Source: Trachythela sp. YZ-2020 (lineage: Eukaryota; Cnidaria; Anthozoa; Malacalcyonacea; Clavulariidae). Taken from it: DNA of 64,000 nucleotides. Shown piece after piece: positions 10,721 through 22,488 of this stretch (its first letter is position 1; each line of letters begins with the position of its first letter). The position numbers were made by a program, and so were the translations under genes. The DNA is taken from positions 2,559,501-2,623,500 of the forward strand of contig JADLSH010000365.1 of NCBI GenBank assembly GCA_016169945.1, in the 5' to 3' direction. A model generated the notes under the pieces. That model searched no databases. It was not told where the DNA came from and saw only the letters and a program-made list of their open reading frames with translations.

Positions 10721-13700
10721 CACTAAAAACTAACCCTTCCACCTGAGCTGTGCTCTGTGATCAGACATGGATCATATTGTGACAGCCAGAGACGCCCTAG
10801 TAAACCTTCAACTCGGTCACGTTTGGGCCGCATCCTACGCAATTCCGCTCTCAGCTGCAGGGAAAGATGATTGGCAAACCCCTAACTTCTTTGTTGTTTC
10901 CTTTCTCTTTTTTCTGTGTCTATCTCTGATATTCATATATTCATTTTTCATTGATATTTCAACATCAACAATTTTCCGTTACGCAGAAACGGCGAGGTCT
11001 CTTGGTCAGTGTCAATGAGATTGGTATCGTATCTGGTCTTCTCTTGGCATATCTGGTTAACTATATATTTATCAATACTGACAATGGATGGTGAGTTTTA
11101 GACGGTTATAGTATATAAGAGTTGCTAGGTTTGAATATTAATTAACATGATATGTATAACAATTGCTACAGTGTGCCCTTTGTATACCAACTGGTGGCTC
11201 AGTGGTTTTACTTATTATCACATACTTGTGCCTTTATCAGGGCGATAACAGGGTGACATTAAAACCATATGTCCCTAGGGACGATATCGTTTTTATTCCC
11301 CGCTGCTTATCACCCTGATAAAGGCACTGCATGGATGTGATAAAAAGGTTATCACACTCGTGACTCGGTGATATCAGTTTATGCCTCTCGGTACGATGTC
11401 ATAATTGTCCCTCGTTCGCTGCGCTCACTCGTGACAATAATGGTATCGCCCTCGAGCGATAAAACTGATATCACCGAGTCATGAGTGTGATAATATGTAT
11501 ATATGCTATCTTGCTTTCTTTTGCAACGTAATACATATATATGGCTGAATATCTATGAATATTTTCAATACTAAATACTGATTATTTTTCATAGTCAATT
11601 TTTTGAAATAGTTTGTATAAATTGCAATACTAGTATATACAGTAATTGTTATATCATATTGTTATTGGTTTTCATTGCTTTGGATTTTACCAACTATTTA
11701 GGCATTGCGAGTGATGAGATTGTTAAATCATGCAGGCAGCGTACCTGAAGACGAAATAACAAAAATGAAAGACGCACTTAATGTGGAACATGTAAGAAAT
11801 ATTTCTAAATAAAGACTCTGGTCAAACGAGGATGTGAGTTGATGTGAGTTGATGTGAGTTGATGTGAGTTGATGAGAGTTGATGAGAGTTGATGAGAGTT
11901 GATGAGAGTTGATGTGAGTTGATGTGAGTTGGTGAGAGTTGATGAGAGTTGATGAGAGTTGATGAGAGTCGATGAGAGTCGATGAGAGTCGATGTGAGTC
12001 GATGTGAGTCGATGAGAGTTGGTGAGAGTTGATGAGAGTTGATGAGAGTTGATGAGAGTTGATGAGAGTTGATGAGTTGATGAGTTGATGAGTTGATGAG
12101 TTGATGAGTTGATGAGTTGATGAGAGTTGATGAGAGTTGATGTGAGTTGATGAGAGTTGATGAGAGTTGATGAGAGTCGATGTGAGTCGATGTGAGTCGA
12201 TGTGAGTCGATGTGAGTCGATGTGAGTCGATGAGAGTTGATGAGAGTTGATGTGAGTTGATGTGAGTTGATGCGAGTCGATGAGAGTCGATGAGAGTCGA
12301 TGAGAGTCGATGAGAGTCGATGAGAGTCGATGAGAGTCGATGAGAGTCGATGAGAGTTGATGAGAGTCGATGTGAGTCGATGTGAGTCGATGTGAGTCGA
12401 TGTGAGTCGATGTGAGTCGATGTGAGTCGATGTGAGTCGATGTGAGTTGGTGAGAGTCGATGTGAGTCGATGTGCGTTGATGAGAGTTGATGAGAGTTGA
12501 TGAGAGTTGATGAGAGTTGATGAGAGTTGATGAGAGTTGATGAGAGTTGATGAGAGTTGATGAGAGTTGATGAGAGTTGATGAGAGTTGATGAGAGTTGA
12601 TGAGAGTTGATGAGAGTTGACGAGAGTTGACGAGAGTTGATGAGAGTTGATGTGAGTTGATGAGAGTTGATGAGAGTTGATGAGAGTTGATGAGAGTTGA
12701 TGAGAGTTGATGAGAGTTGATGAGAGTTGATGAGTTGATGAGAGCTGACGAGAGTTGAGTTGATGGAGTTGATGAGAGTTGATGAGTTGATGAGAGTTAA
12801 TGAGAGTTGATGAGAGTTAATGAGAGTTAATGAGAGTTATGAGAGCTGATGAGAGCTGATGAGAGTTGATGAGAGTTGATGAGAGTTGATGAGAGCTGAT
12901 GAGAGTTGATGAGAGCTGATGAGAGCTGATGAGAGTTGATGAGAGTTACGAGAGTTGATGAGAGCTGATGAGAGAGTTAATGAGCTGATGAGAGTTGATG
13001 AGAGCTGATGAGAGTTGATGAGAGTTTGATGAGAGTTGATGAGAGTTGATGAGAGCTGATGAGAGTTGACAGAGTTGATGAGAGCTGATGAGAGTTGATG
13101 CAGAGCTGATGAGAGTTGATTAGATGAGAGTAAAGAGGATGAGAGTTGATGAGAGTTGATGAGAGTTGATGAGAGTTGATGAGAGTTGATGAGAGTTGAT
13201 GAGAGTTGATGAGAGTTGATGAGAGTGAATGAGAGTTGATGAGAGTCGATGAGAGTTGATGAGAGTTGATGAGAGTCGATGAGAGTTGATGAGAGTTGAT
13301 GAGAGTGAATGAGAGTTGATGAGAGTTGATGAGAGTTGATGAGAGTTGATGAGAGTTGATGAGAGTTGATGAGAGTTGATGAGAGTTGATGAGAGTTGAT
13401 GAGAGTTGACGGTCAAACGCGAGCGAGAGTTGCAACTCACATTGACTCTCATCCTTGCTTGATCAAGGCTTCACTATTTTTCTTGTTGTGTACATGTTGC
13501 GGTGTCTCTGACAATATTTTTTTTCTCATTCTCAGAACTACAATATTTGTTATTTATTTGGCCGCCATGAAAACATGAGAGACGGAATGTTGGTAGGACT
13601 TGGAGTTGTGTTTTTTCAACAGGTAAAATATCACACTTTTCATTCACCTATTGCCTCAATTTGAAGAAATAGACAGGTCGATTTTATTTCGACTCTTGAT

Positions 13701-16700
13701 AAATGTTTTGAACATGCATTTGGACGTTGATTGACCTCACCATTGCTAGACAGAGTGACCGTAGAGCTCCAGAAATAACGAGTGTTAACTTTTTGGCCAT
13801 TCTAAATCCCCATGTAGAAAAATATCGCCTTTTCAAACACACGATTATCCAACAAAAATTGGTATTGTTATAATGTTCAGTGTAATGGCACACTTTACCA
13901 AGAAGCGAAGTTTCCCTCCACTATATATGCTGTTGATTCTATATTTAATGTATTATCGAATCCGATTCTCCTCCTGACGTATGTGATTTCACACAATACA
14001 GCAACAACTACACTTTTAACATCCCGAACGTAGCGTCTCTAAGTCACAGTGCCTATCAAATTTTATACAACCTGCATCAGATCTCTACTTGAGTATTGCT
14101 GTGCAGTGTTTCATGATAGTCTTCCGGACTATCTCCATCTACGCTTAGAAAGAGTACAAATTAGGTGTTTATCCATAATTTACCCTCACACCACGTACGT
14201 GGAAGGGCTGGAAGAAGCTAGCCTACCTACTTTACAACACCGCCGGGCAGGGTTGCCAAGTTCGGGATTTTATCCCGAGATCTCGGGATTTTAAAAAGCA
14301 GTTGGGAACTTTTTGGGATTTTTGTTTTAAAAATTCATGCTCGGGATTTTTTTGGGATTTTTGAGAACAGAAAGTTCGAGAATTAAAAATTGATTTTTTT
14401 GTAAAATTATTTTAAATTAAAATAAACAATAATATAATAACAATTTTCAAAAAATCCAGCGTTCGTCTGCTGGCATCCTATTGAACTTTATGTTACAAAT
14501 GTTATACTAGATCAGTTTATCCAACTGAAGTATGTTTCATTTATACAACATGAAGTATTACGCATATTTCGAGAAACCGGCGCGATCTCTAAATAGCACT
14601 TTTTCAGAGTATGCCCGTTCGCAGGTTGGGGTCTTTGGGGACTGGGAACGAAAGTGGGAACATTGGGATTTTTGGGGGAATCTCGGGATATTTGGGAAGC
14701 TTAGTTGGGAATTTCACACATTTACAGTTGGCAACCCTGCCGCCGGGGAAAACTAGTGGCTAAACTATTTCAATCCAGAGTGTCAGATGAACAACACCAA
14801 CTGAACTGCCTGTTGCCGAACAAAAAGCAATCTTGCTACAACCTTTGTAAGAAAAACGATTTCATGCTGCCTAAATGTCGGACAAATCGATATAAAAACA
14901 CGTTTATTCCTGCCAATATGTTTAAGCTTAGTAACTGGTCGTACTTCTATTTAAACTATAGTTAACTTTCTAAAATTTTTACTCTAGAATAATGCATGTT
15001 TTTAAATTAGTTATCATAATAGTCACCGTAATAATTGTGTAATTCAACCTAAGGGTTGCAAGGCAATTTTAATAAATCATAAAGCTTCGTACAGGCGAGC
15101 AAGTTTTCTATGACAAGTTTTTATATGACAATTTTTATTTCCTCCTCTGTATACGCGACTTTGTCAGTTTTTGCTATGACAAGTATACACTTGTTCAAGC
15201 TTTTAAACAAGTGTACTTGTCATAGAAAAAATTTGCCAAAGTACAAATTTCGCTCGTCTGTACGGGTCAACAAAGAAAACTTGTCAAAATAATTTGAGCA
15301 CTTAGGTACGGTTGGTCAGCAATCTATTGTTGTATTCGCTATCATGGGGGTCAGAAAACCAAAATATTGTCATAGAAAATTTGTTGTACGTACACACGTG
15401 CGATTGGCAAATAAAACTTGTCATATAAAAACTTGTCATAGAAAACTTGCTCGTCTGTAAGAGGCTTAAGTGCTGCTAATTCGAAAAGTAACAGGTCCAT
15501 GCATTACTTTCAGAATTTTACAGTAATAGTTGATCGTATATTGATCTTATAGTTTACAGGTCAACCCAGTCTCTTGTATTATGCACCGTCGATATTTGAA
15601 AATATAGGATTCCGTTCACATTCTGCAGCAACTTTGGCGACTGTAGGAATTGGTCTTACTAAGGTTAGTTTTCGATGATATTGTTGTGTTGAAAAGTAGG
15701 CGCTTTGCAACTCTGAAATGAGTGAGATCCTCTCGTGATGTCGACAACATAGCAAGCCAAAATGTGAAAACAAAATGGTGATCAAAGCATTGATATTCTA
15801 TACATTTTTTCCTAATTGTAGTTTGTTGCAACAGTTGTAATGTTATCTTTGGTAGACAAAGCAGGTGCGTGAATCGTAAATGTTTTGCTTACCAGCACGT
15901 TGGTGTTGACCATAACTTTTCGAATATATATGTACTATTTACAAATTAGATGTACTATTTACAACATGAGCGGCAGTGTTGTATCGGATATACAAACTCG
16001 AGTCGAAGGCGAGCGTTGTATATCCGATACAACACTGCCGCTCATGTTGTAAATTGCTTGTGAAACGTCTTGATGAGAACATTCGTATTCTTCAACAATT
16101 TAAAATAAATTAATGATATTTGGTGTGAAAATTGAACTTAAAGTTTATGTAAATCAGCATGATTCTGTATCAGATATACAAACTCCTTCACGCTAATGAT
16201 TTCTTTTGTGTTTTCTTCATGAATTATTAATGAGTTTTACAATTGTATATATATTATTATCTTTTCTATTTTAGGTCGCCGTCGCTTTCTGCTTGCTGGT
16301 TCCATTATAATGACTGTCAGTATATGTTTGCTATACATAGTAACCTTGTGTTTCCCTGGATCATACCATCAAGAAATCTGTGAAAGCACTCCAAAACATC
16401 GAACCCACTATGTAAACGTTACTCTCATTCCTTCCTATTCCATCAATACAACCACTTGTACATATATTTTTAACAATCAGCCCAGTTCACATCGCTTGGG
16501 AAAAGGCATGAAACTGTCTGGCCAACCCTCTTTTACTACGCTGCCAATATACAACACCCAATCACAGCTTCATCTACAGAAGACAAAAAGCTGGAAATTT
16601 AACCTTTCCAAAACAAGACCATCCTTCACTAAACATAATCCTCCAACTGTTCTTCGTACTCATAGCAATTCACCTTTGCTTGCCTCTTCAACTAAACTCG

Positions 16701-19700
16701 ATCAAAACAAAGGGAGGCTTGTTTGCTTCGCACAACCAACGTCAAGTGGTATACAGACACATATTGCAACTAAGAATCGGTCTAAGGATAGCAGTTCAGA
16801 AGATGAGATACCAAATGTGGTTAAATATGTCACGGTTTTCTCGCTCATGGCCTTCGCTGGAGGATATTCTGCAGGTTATGGACCAGGTGAGAGACCAGGA
16901 TATTAACTGAACTAACTTTATGTATGCTGGGTAGCTTAATAAGTTCTGAACTGTTCACCCTATCCTTGATCCAGTGTTACTACAGGAGGAAATCTAAACT
17001 AAACTAACTTAATTCATACTGGATCGCTCTATCATTTCTAAACTGTTCACCCTAGAGGTCCAGTAAGGGTCATCCCTTATTGATCCAGTGTTACTACAGG
17101 AGGAAATCTAAACTAAACTAACTTAATTCATACTGGATAGCTCTATCAGTTCTAAACTGTTCTCCCTAGAGGTCCAGTAAGGGTCATCCCTTATTGATCC
17201 AGTGTTACTACAGGAGGAAACCTAAACTAACTTTATTTATACTGGAAGCTCTATCAGTTCTAAACTGTTCTCCCTAGAGGTCCAGTGAGGGTCATCCCTT
17301 ATTGATCCAGTGTTACTACAGGAGGAAACCTAAACTAAACTAACTTTATTTATACTGGATAGCTCTATCAGTTCTAAACTGTTCTCCCTAGAAGGTCCAG
17401 TAAGAGTCATCTCTTATTGATCCAATGTTACTACAGGAGGAAACCTAAACTAACTTTATTTATACTGGATAGCTCTATCAGTTCTAAACTGTTCTCCCTA
17501 GAGATCCAGTAAGGGTCATTCCTTATTGATCCAGTGTTACTACAGGAGGAAACCTAAACTAAACTAACTTTATTTATACTGGATAGCTCTATCAGTTCTA
17601 AACTGTTCTCCCTAGAGATCCAGTAAGGGTCATTCCTTATTGATCCAGTGTTACTACAGGAGGAAACCTAAACTAAACTAACTTTATTTATACTGGATCG
17701 CTCTATCAGTTCTAAACTGTTCTCCCTGGAGGTCCAGTAAGGGTCATCTCTTATTGATCCAGTGTTACTACAGGAGGAAACCTAAACTAAACTAACTTTA
17801 TTTATACTGGATAACTCTATCAGTTCTAAACTGTTCTCCCTAGAGGTCCAGTAAGGGACATCACAGAAGTGAAAGGCACCTGCACTAACCAATGTGTATA
17901 ACACTATAAGGCTATGCTACTGCGGGGACGAAATTCCCTTCACCTTAATTTCCACCGTCAGAAAGGCATCCGTCTTGGAGTGGTATCCGTCTTTAAGAGA
18001 TTCAGTTCTTACATAGTTTGGATGTCTGCCTTGAAAGATAGCTTGTTTGAGTTAAAAAGAGAGGCCTTAAAAAGTTATCTCTCCTAAATAGATGTCCACA
18101 TTTTAGAGATATCTGTCTTCGAGACTGCACTAACAATATTTAATGTCAATTGTAGTCGGTTGGTTGGTGTTGAGTGAAATATTTCCAACTGCCATCAAAG
18201 GACGTGCATTTGCAGCAACGACTGTCCTCAACTGGAGTTCAAATCTTGTTGTCTCGCTAACCATGTTGGATCTTATAGGTGAGCATGTAATACTGTTTGT
18301 ATTTGATAAAGAATACGCTCTTTGCACAGTTATGTAATATATCATACACGAGAAGGAGTTTATTATAGTGATTTGAAACACCGAAAGGTGTGTTGAAAAA
18401 CAAGGCGCTAACCGAGTTTTTTAACATACTTTGAGGTGTTTTTAAATCACTATAATAAACGACTTCGAGTGTATGATATATTACTTCTCAAACAAACCAG
18501 TATTTAAAGAGAAATTCAACGCGAAAGTTAAGTTAATTTATGGGTGTTTATTACCGTGGTATCAAGACAACGATACGGTGGTGATTTCCTTTGTGTTTTG
18601 CTCATGAATTATTAATGAGTTTGAGAAATGTAGTATAAAAGTACCTGAAAAATAAAATAAGAACTTCGACGTTTCGAGTGCCCGTCACTAACTTCCAGAC
18701 GAAGAGCCTTCGCGCGAAACGTCGAACTTCTTGTTATATTTATCAGGTGGTTTGATCCTAGAAAGCTTCGTGCATATCGTTTATCGCGGCCTACATTGGA
18801 ATCACACATTCAAGATTCTTTGCAGAATGCTGAAAGTATGTTCAATCTTGAGAGCACTCGGAGACTGCCGTACCTCCGCCGGACAACGTCAAGTATTCAT
18901 GCAGAAATTATGCACACATTCGTGCATTATGCATGCGTTGCTTACACAAAAGATTCATTTATTGTCACCTAAATTCAACCACAATTTGATCGAATCAGTC
19001 GTGTTAGACTGTTTGATAGGTTTTGAGTTCTGATGATAGACAACAAACAAACAAACAAACAAACAAACAAACAAACAAACAAACAAACAAACAAACAAAT
19101 AGACAAACAAACAAACAAACAAATAGACAAACAAATAGACAAACAAACAAACAAACAAACAAACAAACAAACAAACAAGCAAACAAACAAACAAACAAAC
19201 AAACAAACAAACAACACAAACAAACAAACAAACAAACAAACAAACAAACAAACAAACAAACAAACAAACAAACAAACAAACAAACAAACAAACAAACAAA
19301 CAAACAAACAAACAAACAAACAAACAAACAAACAAACAAACAAACAAAACAAACAAACAAACAAACAAACAAACAAACAAACAAACAAACAAACAAACAA
19401 ACAAACAAACAAACAAACAAACAAACAAACAGACAAATAGACAAACAAACAAACAAACAAGCAAGCAAGCAAGCAAGCAAGCAAACAAACTCATAACCCC
19501 CCTAATGATTAATTTTATCACGTGGAGTTTAATTATATCACAATGAAAAGACAAGGGAACATCCCATGCTTCATTATCAAAAGTGGATCTTATGGTGGCA
19601 AGCAGAGATGCCCAATTAGCCTTCGACACGATTATACGTTTCAGTTTCTTCCCTTGCAATTTCCTTCATCATGTTTTCTTGCAGATTCCATTGGCGTGTC

Positions 19701-20217
19701 TTGGACATTCTTTGTTTATGGTATACTTGGAATGATTGCAATTATTTTTATCTATAAATTTGTTCCTGAGACAAAGAATCGATCCTTGGAAGAAATTAAT
19801 GCTCTTTTCTCAACAAGGTTGGTTATAATTGTATAAAAATGTTAGGATTCTACTCTGTCGAAATTTCATTTAGTCTTTACCAAGCCTATAATCGTAACAC
19901 TAATCCTAATGCGAACCCTATTCCTAGTAATATGGAAAATCTTCCATGAAAAACTAATTCTACTTGACTAATTCTAACTGATTTTAATCTTTTTTCAGAC
20001 TGACTTGTGAAATCACCCACGATTTCTTAGTCTATATTAAATAGCTCAAGCTTGTCTCTCTTATTTATGTTTATCTTTCAGGAATTCTGTGCTTCAAGAC
20101 TGCTCATGTTTTTCTTCAAAGCACACCTTGTGCTGTAACCACTATAATTCTATATCATCAAGTACCCAGCAAGATCGCACTCTACTTAATGACCAAGAAT
20201 GGGAAATAGATAGTTAG
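10333..20217 (+). CDS. SLC2A10/12-like: Class III facilitative sugar transporter (GLUT10/GLUT12-like), incomplete
   Basis: Ten exons read as a major-facilitator sugar transporter: 10333-10416, 10987-11090, 11702-11791, 13536-13622, 15553-15663, 15822-15864, 16275-16886, 18156-18278, 19685-19817, 20082-20217 (TAG). Visible hallmarks are [25 protein letters not shown] joined to [39 protein letters not shown] and [13 protein letters not shown]. The 16275 exon encodes a long loop with N-glycosylation sequons between TM9 and TM10, as in GLUT10/12. Phases agree at every join except 11090 (phase 2) to 11702 (phase 0), where an exon for TM6 and the PESPR-type motif should lie and is not found. TM1-3 exons are also not seen. 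Either those exons are lost (pseudogene or assembly gap) or the N-terminal exons lie upstream of the duplication. Confidence 0.8.
10500..10980 (+). repeat. SINE-like element (head type 2) with long tail
   Basis: It starts GAGCAGGGATGGCAGACGAG and GTTAGCGCGCTG, continues to the body motif TCTCCGGGTACTCCGG, and then a tail (CTGTGATCAGACATG through CTCAGCTGCAGGGAAAGATG) that recurs near 21,530-21,660 and in part near 27,770 and 37,640. Heads of the same type occur near 2800, 5000, 39,590 and 43,590. A tRNA-derived origin is plausible, but no clear B box is seen in this head. Confidence 0.5.
11213..11500. repeat. Two adjacent fold-back elements
   Basis: The first pairs CTTTATCAGGGCGATAA with TTATCACCCTGATAAAG (to about 11343). 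The second pairs TATCACACTCGTGACTCGGT with its complement near 11480-11500. They occupy most of the intron that should hold the missing transporter exon. Confidence 0.65.
11815..13475. mobile_element. Inverted-repeat element filled with a 10-bp GATGAGAGTT minisatellite
   Basis: The left end, CTGGTCAAACGAGGATG, is mirrored on the right by CATCCTTGCTTGATCAAGG, giving diverged terminal inverted repeats. Nearly everything between is GATGAGAGTT or close variants (GATGTGAGTC, GATGAGAGTC, GATGAGAGCT), about 150 copies, with runs of one variant showing local expansion. The array opens long frames such as [10 protein letters not shown] on the minus strand, which are artefacts. It lies in a GLUT intron. 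Confidence 0.75.
14046..14965 (+). mobile_element. Non-LTR retrotransposon fragment (reverse transcriptase C-terminus)
   Basis: Two stretches, 14046-14247 and 14748-14965, join into one frame once the insert at 14248-14739 and one target copy are removed. The peptide contains [46 protein letters not shown] and then [12 protein letters not shown] and DRYKN-like residues. This is the usual tail of LINE reverse transcriptases that I associate with cnidarian genomes. The catalytic part is absent. It is a dead-on-arrival fragment in a GLUT intron. Confidence 0.75.
14248..14739. mobile_element. 492-bp hAT-type MITE with perfect 8-bp target duplication
   Basis: It starts CAGGGTTGCCAA and ends TTGGCAACCCTG, a perfect 12-bp inverted repeat of the hAT type. 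It is flanked by CCGCCGGG at 14240-14247 and 14740-14747. The inside is made of TCGGGATTTT-like motifs and AT-rich sequence with no coding capacity. It splits the LINE fragment and is therefore younger. Confidence 0.9.
15082..15468. mobile_element. MITE with ~50-bp inverted repeats
   Basis: The left arm (GCGAGCAAGTTTTCTATGAC then AAGTTTTTATATGACAA) is repeated as its complement at 15416-15468. The internal part repeats the CTTGTCATAG motif. There is no ORF of interest. It lies in a GLUT intron. Confidence 0.8.
15958..16053. repeat. Near-perfect 38-bp-arm palindrome
   Basis: TTTACAACATGAGCGGCAGT through GGATATACAA at 15958-15995 is exactly mirrored at 16016-16053, with a 20-base loop. Related but incomplete sequence (ATCAGATATACAAACTCC) follows at about 16170. 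It is a fold-back insertion in the GLUT intron before the 16275 exon. Confidence 0.85.
16905..17870 (-). repeat. Array of about eight ~118-bp dispersed units
   Basis: Each unit, in minus orientation, contains CTAAACTAACTTTATTTATA, TAGCTCTATCAGTTCTAAAC, TGTTCTCCCTAGAGGTCCAG and CCAGTGTTACTACAGGAGGA. Single or few copies of the same unit appear in introns throughout the window (20.5, 38.5, 42.7, 46.1, 49.3, 51.7, 56.9 and 61.6 kb). No coding content. Confidence 0.85.
18335..18484. mobile_element. Fold-back MITE just after a GLUT exon
   Basis: TAATATATCATACACGAGAA and the following TTTATTATAGTGATTT are mirrored near 18445-18484. The inner parts ACACCGAAAGGTGT also pair. There is no coding content. 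It sits 57 bp downstream of the 18278 donor. Confidence 0.75.
18640..18765. repeat. Dispersed repeat with CGACGTTTCGAGC / CCAGACGAAG core
   Basis: This repeat carries ACTTCGACGTTTCGAG and GACGAAGAGCCTTCGCG and then TATTTATCAGGTGG. Related copies lie near 541-640, 3297-3400, 29,962-30,060, 31,800-31,920 and 61,450-61,500. Its internal symmetry suggests a small fold-back or SINE-like family. No coding content. Confidence 0.5.
19041..19487 (+). repeat. (CAAA)n microsatellite, ~445 bp
   Basis: This is an almost pure run of AAAC/CAAA with rare AATAGAC, CACA and CAAG interruptions, and an AAGC-rich right end. It opens artefactual frames ([16 protein letters not shown]) on both strands. It lies in the last large GLUT intron. 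Confidence 0.95.
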
Positions 20218-22488
20218 AAATATTTTATCTTAAAGTAATCTTTTTTTATTTCTATCATTGTTTGTTTTGTGTTTTCTCTGTATGTATGAGTATAAAATAT
20301 TCACAACTCTGTAGAAATGGTTTTAGTGAATGTGCATTTCACGTATTGGACTAGACTTGCTCCGAGTCTCTCTTTCATTATCTTTGTGTATTGATCCACT
20401 TTATTCGACCGGTTTGATTCGTACAGTTGTCTGTTCAAGTAATTTCGCCTGAGCAGAGTGTTTCCAGTGTTTTCTCTACCAAAATCAGCACATAAATAGA
20501 GTTAGTTTAGGTTGGGTTCCCCCCTGTAGTGTAACACTGAGTCAATAAGAGATGGCCCTTACTGAACCTAAAGGGAGAATAGTTTAGAACTGATAAAGCT
20601 ATGCAGCATAAATACAATTAGTTTAGTTTAGATTTCTTGGACCAATCAGGGTATAAATAAAGTTAGCTTGGTTTAGGTTTCTTCCTGTAGTAACGTTGCA
20701 CTTATCTGAGATGGACCTTACTGGACCTCTAGGGAGAACAGTTTAGAACTGATAGAGCTATCTAGTATAAATAAAGTTAGTTTAGTTTAGGTTTTTCCTT
20801 CCTTACTAGACCTCAAGGAAGTACTGTCTTCAATAAACCTGACTCGGCTCTTCCGCAAATATTAGTCCTAATATTTGTTTAATTACGCTACATTCTTGGA
20901 TATTATACAAAACCACATCTAATTGCGTTATCTTTCATCTCAACGCTTGCTAATAGCCTTGGCTCCCAATAACTTAATAGGGGTTGTTCCACTAATTTGC
21001 TGATAGCTTATACTGTAACAACTAAAGCCGAATATATACTTAACAAATTTCAGCTGTTTTTCTGCCAGCATGCAATGTTAGACCTTTTTGTTGAAATGGT
21101 AGCTGTTAAAAAATAAGCATGTTTCAAGCGAAAATTATGAAAATGTCATGAGAATGAGTTGAAAACTAAAAGCATAGATGGCAGATGCAATTAGTGCGCT
21201 GTGAGGGTAGGGCCAGTGACGTAGAAAGATATTTGAATTTAGGGGGTCTGAAATATAAGGGGTCCGGGAGAAGCTACCCCGGGAAAATTTGAAAAATCGA
21301 GGCTCGGAAACGCCATTTCCTGCACCTTCTGGCGCCGAATTGAAGAACTTGGACAGGAAAATTGCTGGGGAAAATTTGCTTCATAATCAGTTTTGGTGGT
21401 TTGGATGACTTGGTGGGGACAATAATCGCCAGCAAAGTAAGCATAATTGAACTACCTGACGATGGAAAGGAGCTCGCGCTTTTTAAACAAGAACTATGTC
21501 AAATAATTAGGCTATCTTTTCCACCTTAGCTGTGGTCCATCATCAGACATGCATTGGTCGTGTGCGGATGACAGCCAGAGGCGCCCTTGAAGCCTTCGAA
21601 TCGGTCACGTTTGAGCTGGTCCTTCGTATATAATTCAGCTCTCAGCTGCAAGGAAAGATGTTACTTATGAAGCGCTTTAAAAATCTGTTCTTGCCCTTTT
21701 CTCAGCTATTTCCAATTCAATTTGTTAGGAAAAATTACGAAAATTGAGCATATTATAGCTTTGTGTACGGGAGACTATTTTACAGGTTTGAAAATTGAAA
21801 TGCCGTCATTTCCTTGAAAAGCTCAAGTCTTTACAGGACATGGCTATTACTATTTACCTCGCGCAATGGGCCCCTGACTCTCATAGTGGCTTCTGCCCTC
21901 TGGCTTAGTATAATATATGTGGAAGGGAGGGCATGAATTACAACTGAGGCATTTAGCTCGGGGTTATTAAATATTTATGGTTTTTTGAGTAGATTATCTA
22001 CAAAAATATCTAGTCATATGATAATGCATAATATAAGCTTGTATTAGTCAGAAATGTTGAATTAACATTTTTTTACTCTGAAAACTGCCTGTTCACCTGT
22101 GGTGAAATGAAACACGAATACAACTAGTCAATTTTAGGACGACTAGCGGTTAGCCATGTTTTTTCAAAATCTTTGATGATGCATTGTTTTGTAGTTTAAC
22201 AATAATATGGTACATTCTTTTTAAAGTCCCTAATTGCTTAAATACAAGGGAGGGGCGACGGAAACTTTTCAAATTTTGACAACCACTTATAATAATGGCG
22301 CCAAAGCTCGAAATGAAGGGGAAGGACACGAGAACGGCTTTTGATTGGTCGAGATGACCATAAACGAGCACGTGACTAACTTGACGACGCGTTCAAGTTA
22401 CGGGGTTACGCTTCGCAGAAGAAGCGAGTTTGAGAGTCAACTTGTTGAATCTGAACTTTCGAAGTTTTTTTAACATTTTGGACGAAAT
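20218..22488. other. Intergenic region between the GLUT gene and the FERM-vWA gene
   Basis: I see no supported gene. It holds a few 118-bp units (about 20490-20835), a partial SINE-like segment (21175-21215), a repeat tail (21529-21660) and, next to the FERM gene, GC-richer sequence including CACGTG at about 22368-22375 that may be part of its promoter. A possible degenerate telomere-like stretch (CTAATCCTAATG, GAACCCTATTCC) lies nearby at about 19890-19930, inside the GLUT gene. Confidence 0.5.
20490..20835 (+). repeat. 118-bp dispersed units, about three degraded copies
   Basis: In plus orientation: GTTTAGGTTTCCTCC-like, CTCTAGGGAGAACAGTTTAG and AACTGATAGAGCTATCTAGT motifs. It is the same family as 16905-17870 but opposite in orientation. 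It lies downstream of the GLUT stop codon. Confidence 0.75.

Noticed and set aside
12977..13452. Long minus-strand frames reading [10 protein letters not shown] repeats
   Set aside because: They follow exactly the 10-bp minisatellite; any frame without a stop in the 30-base super-period stays open. No non-repeat protein sequence is attached.
18955..19659. Frames of FVCLFVCL and QTNKQTNK repeats
   Set aside because: Translations of the (CAAA)n microsatellite on both strands.
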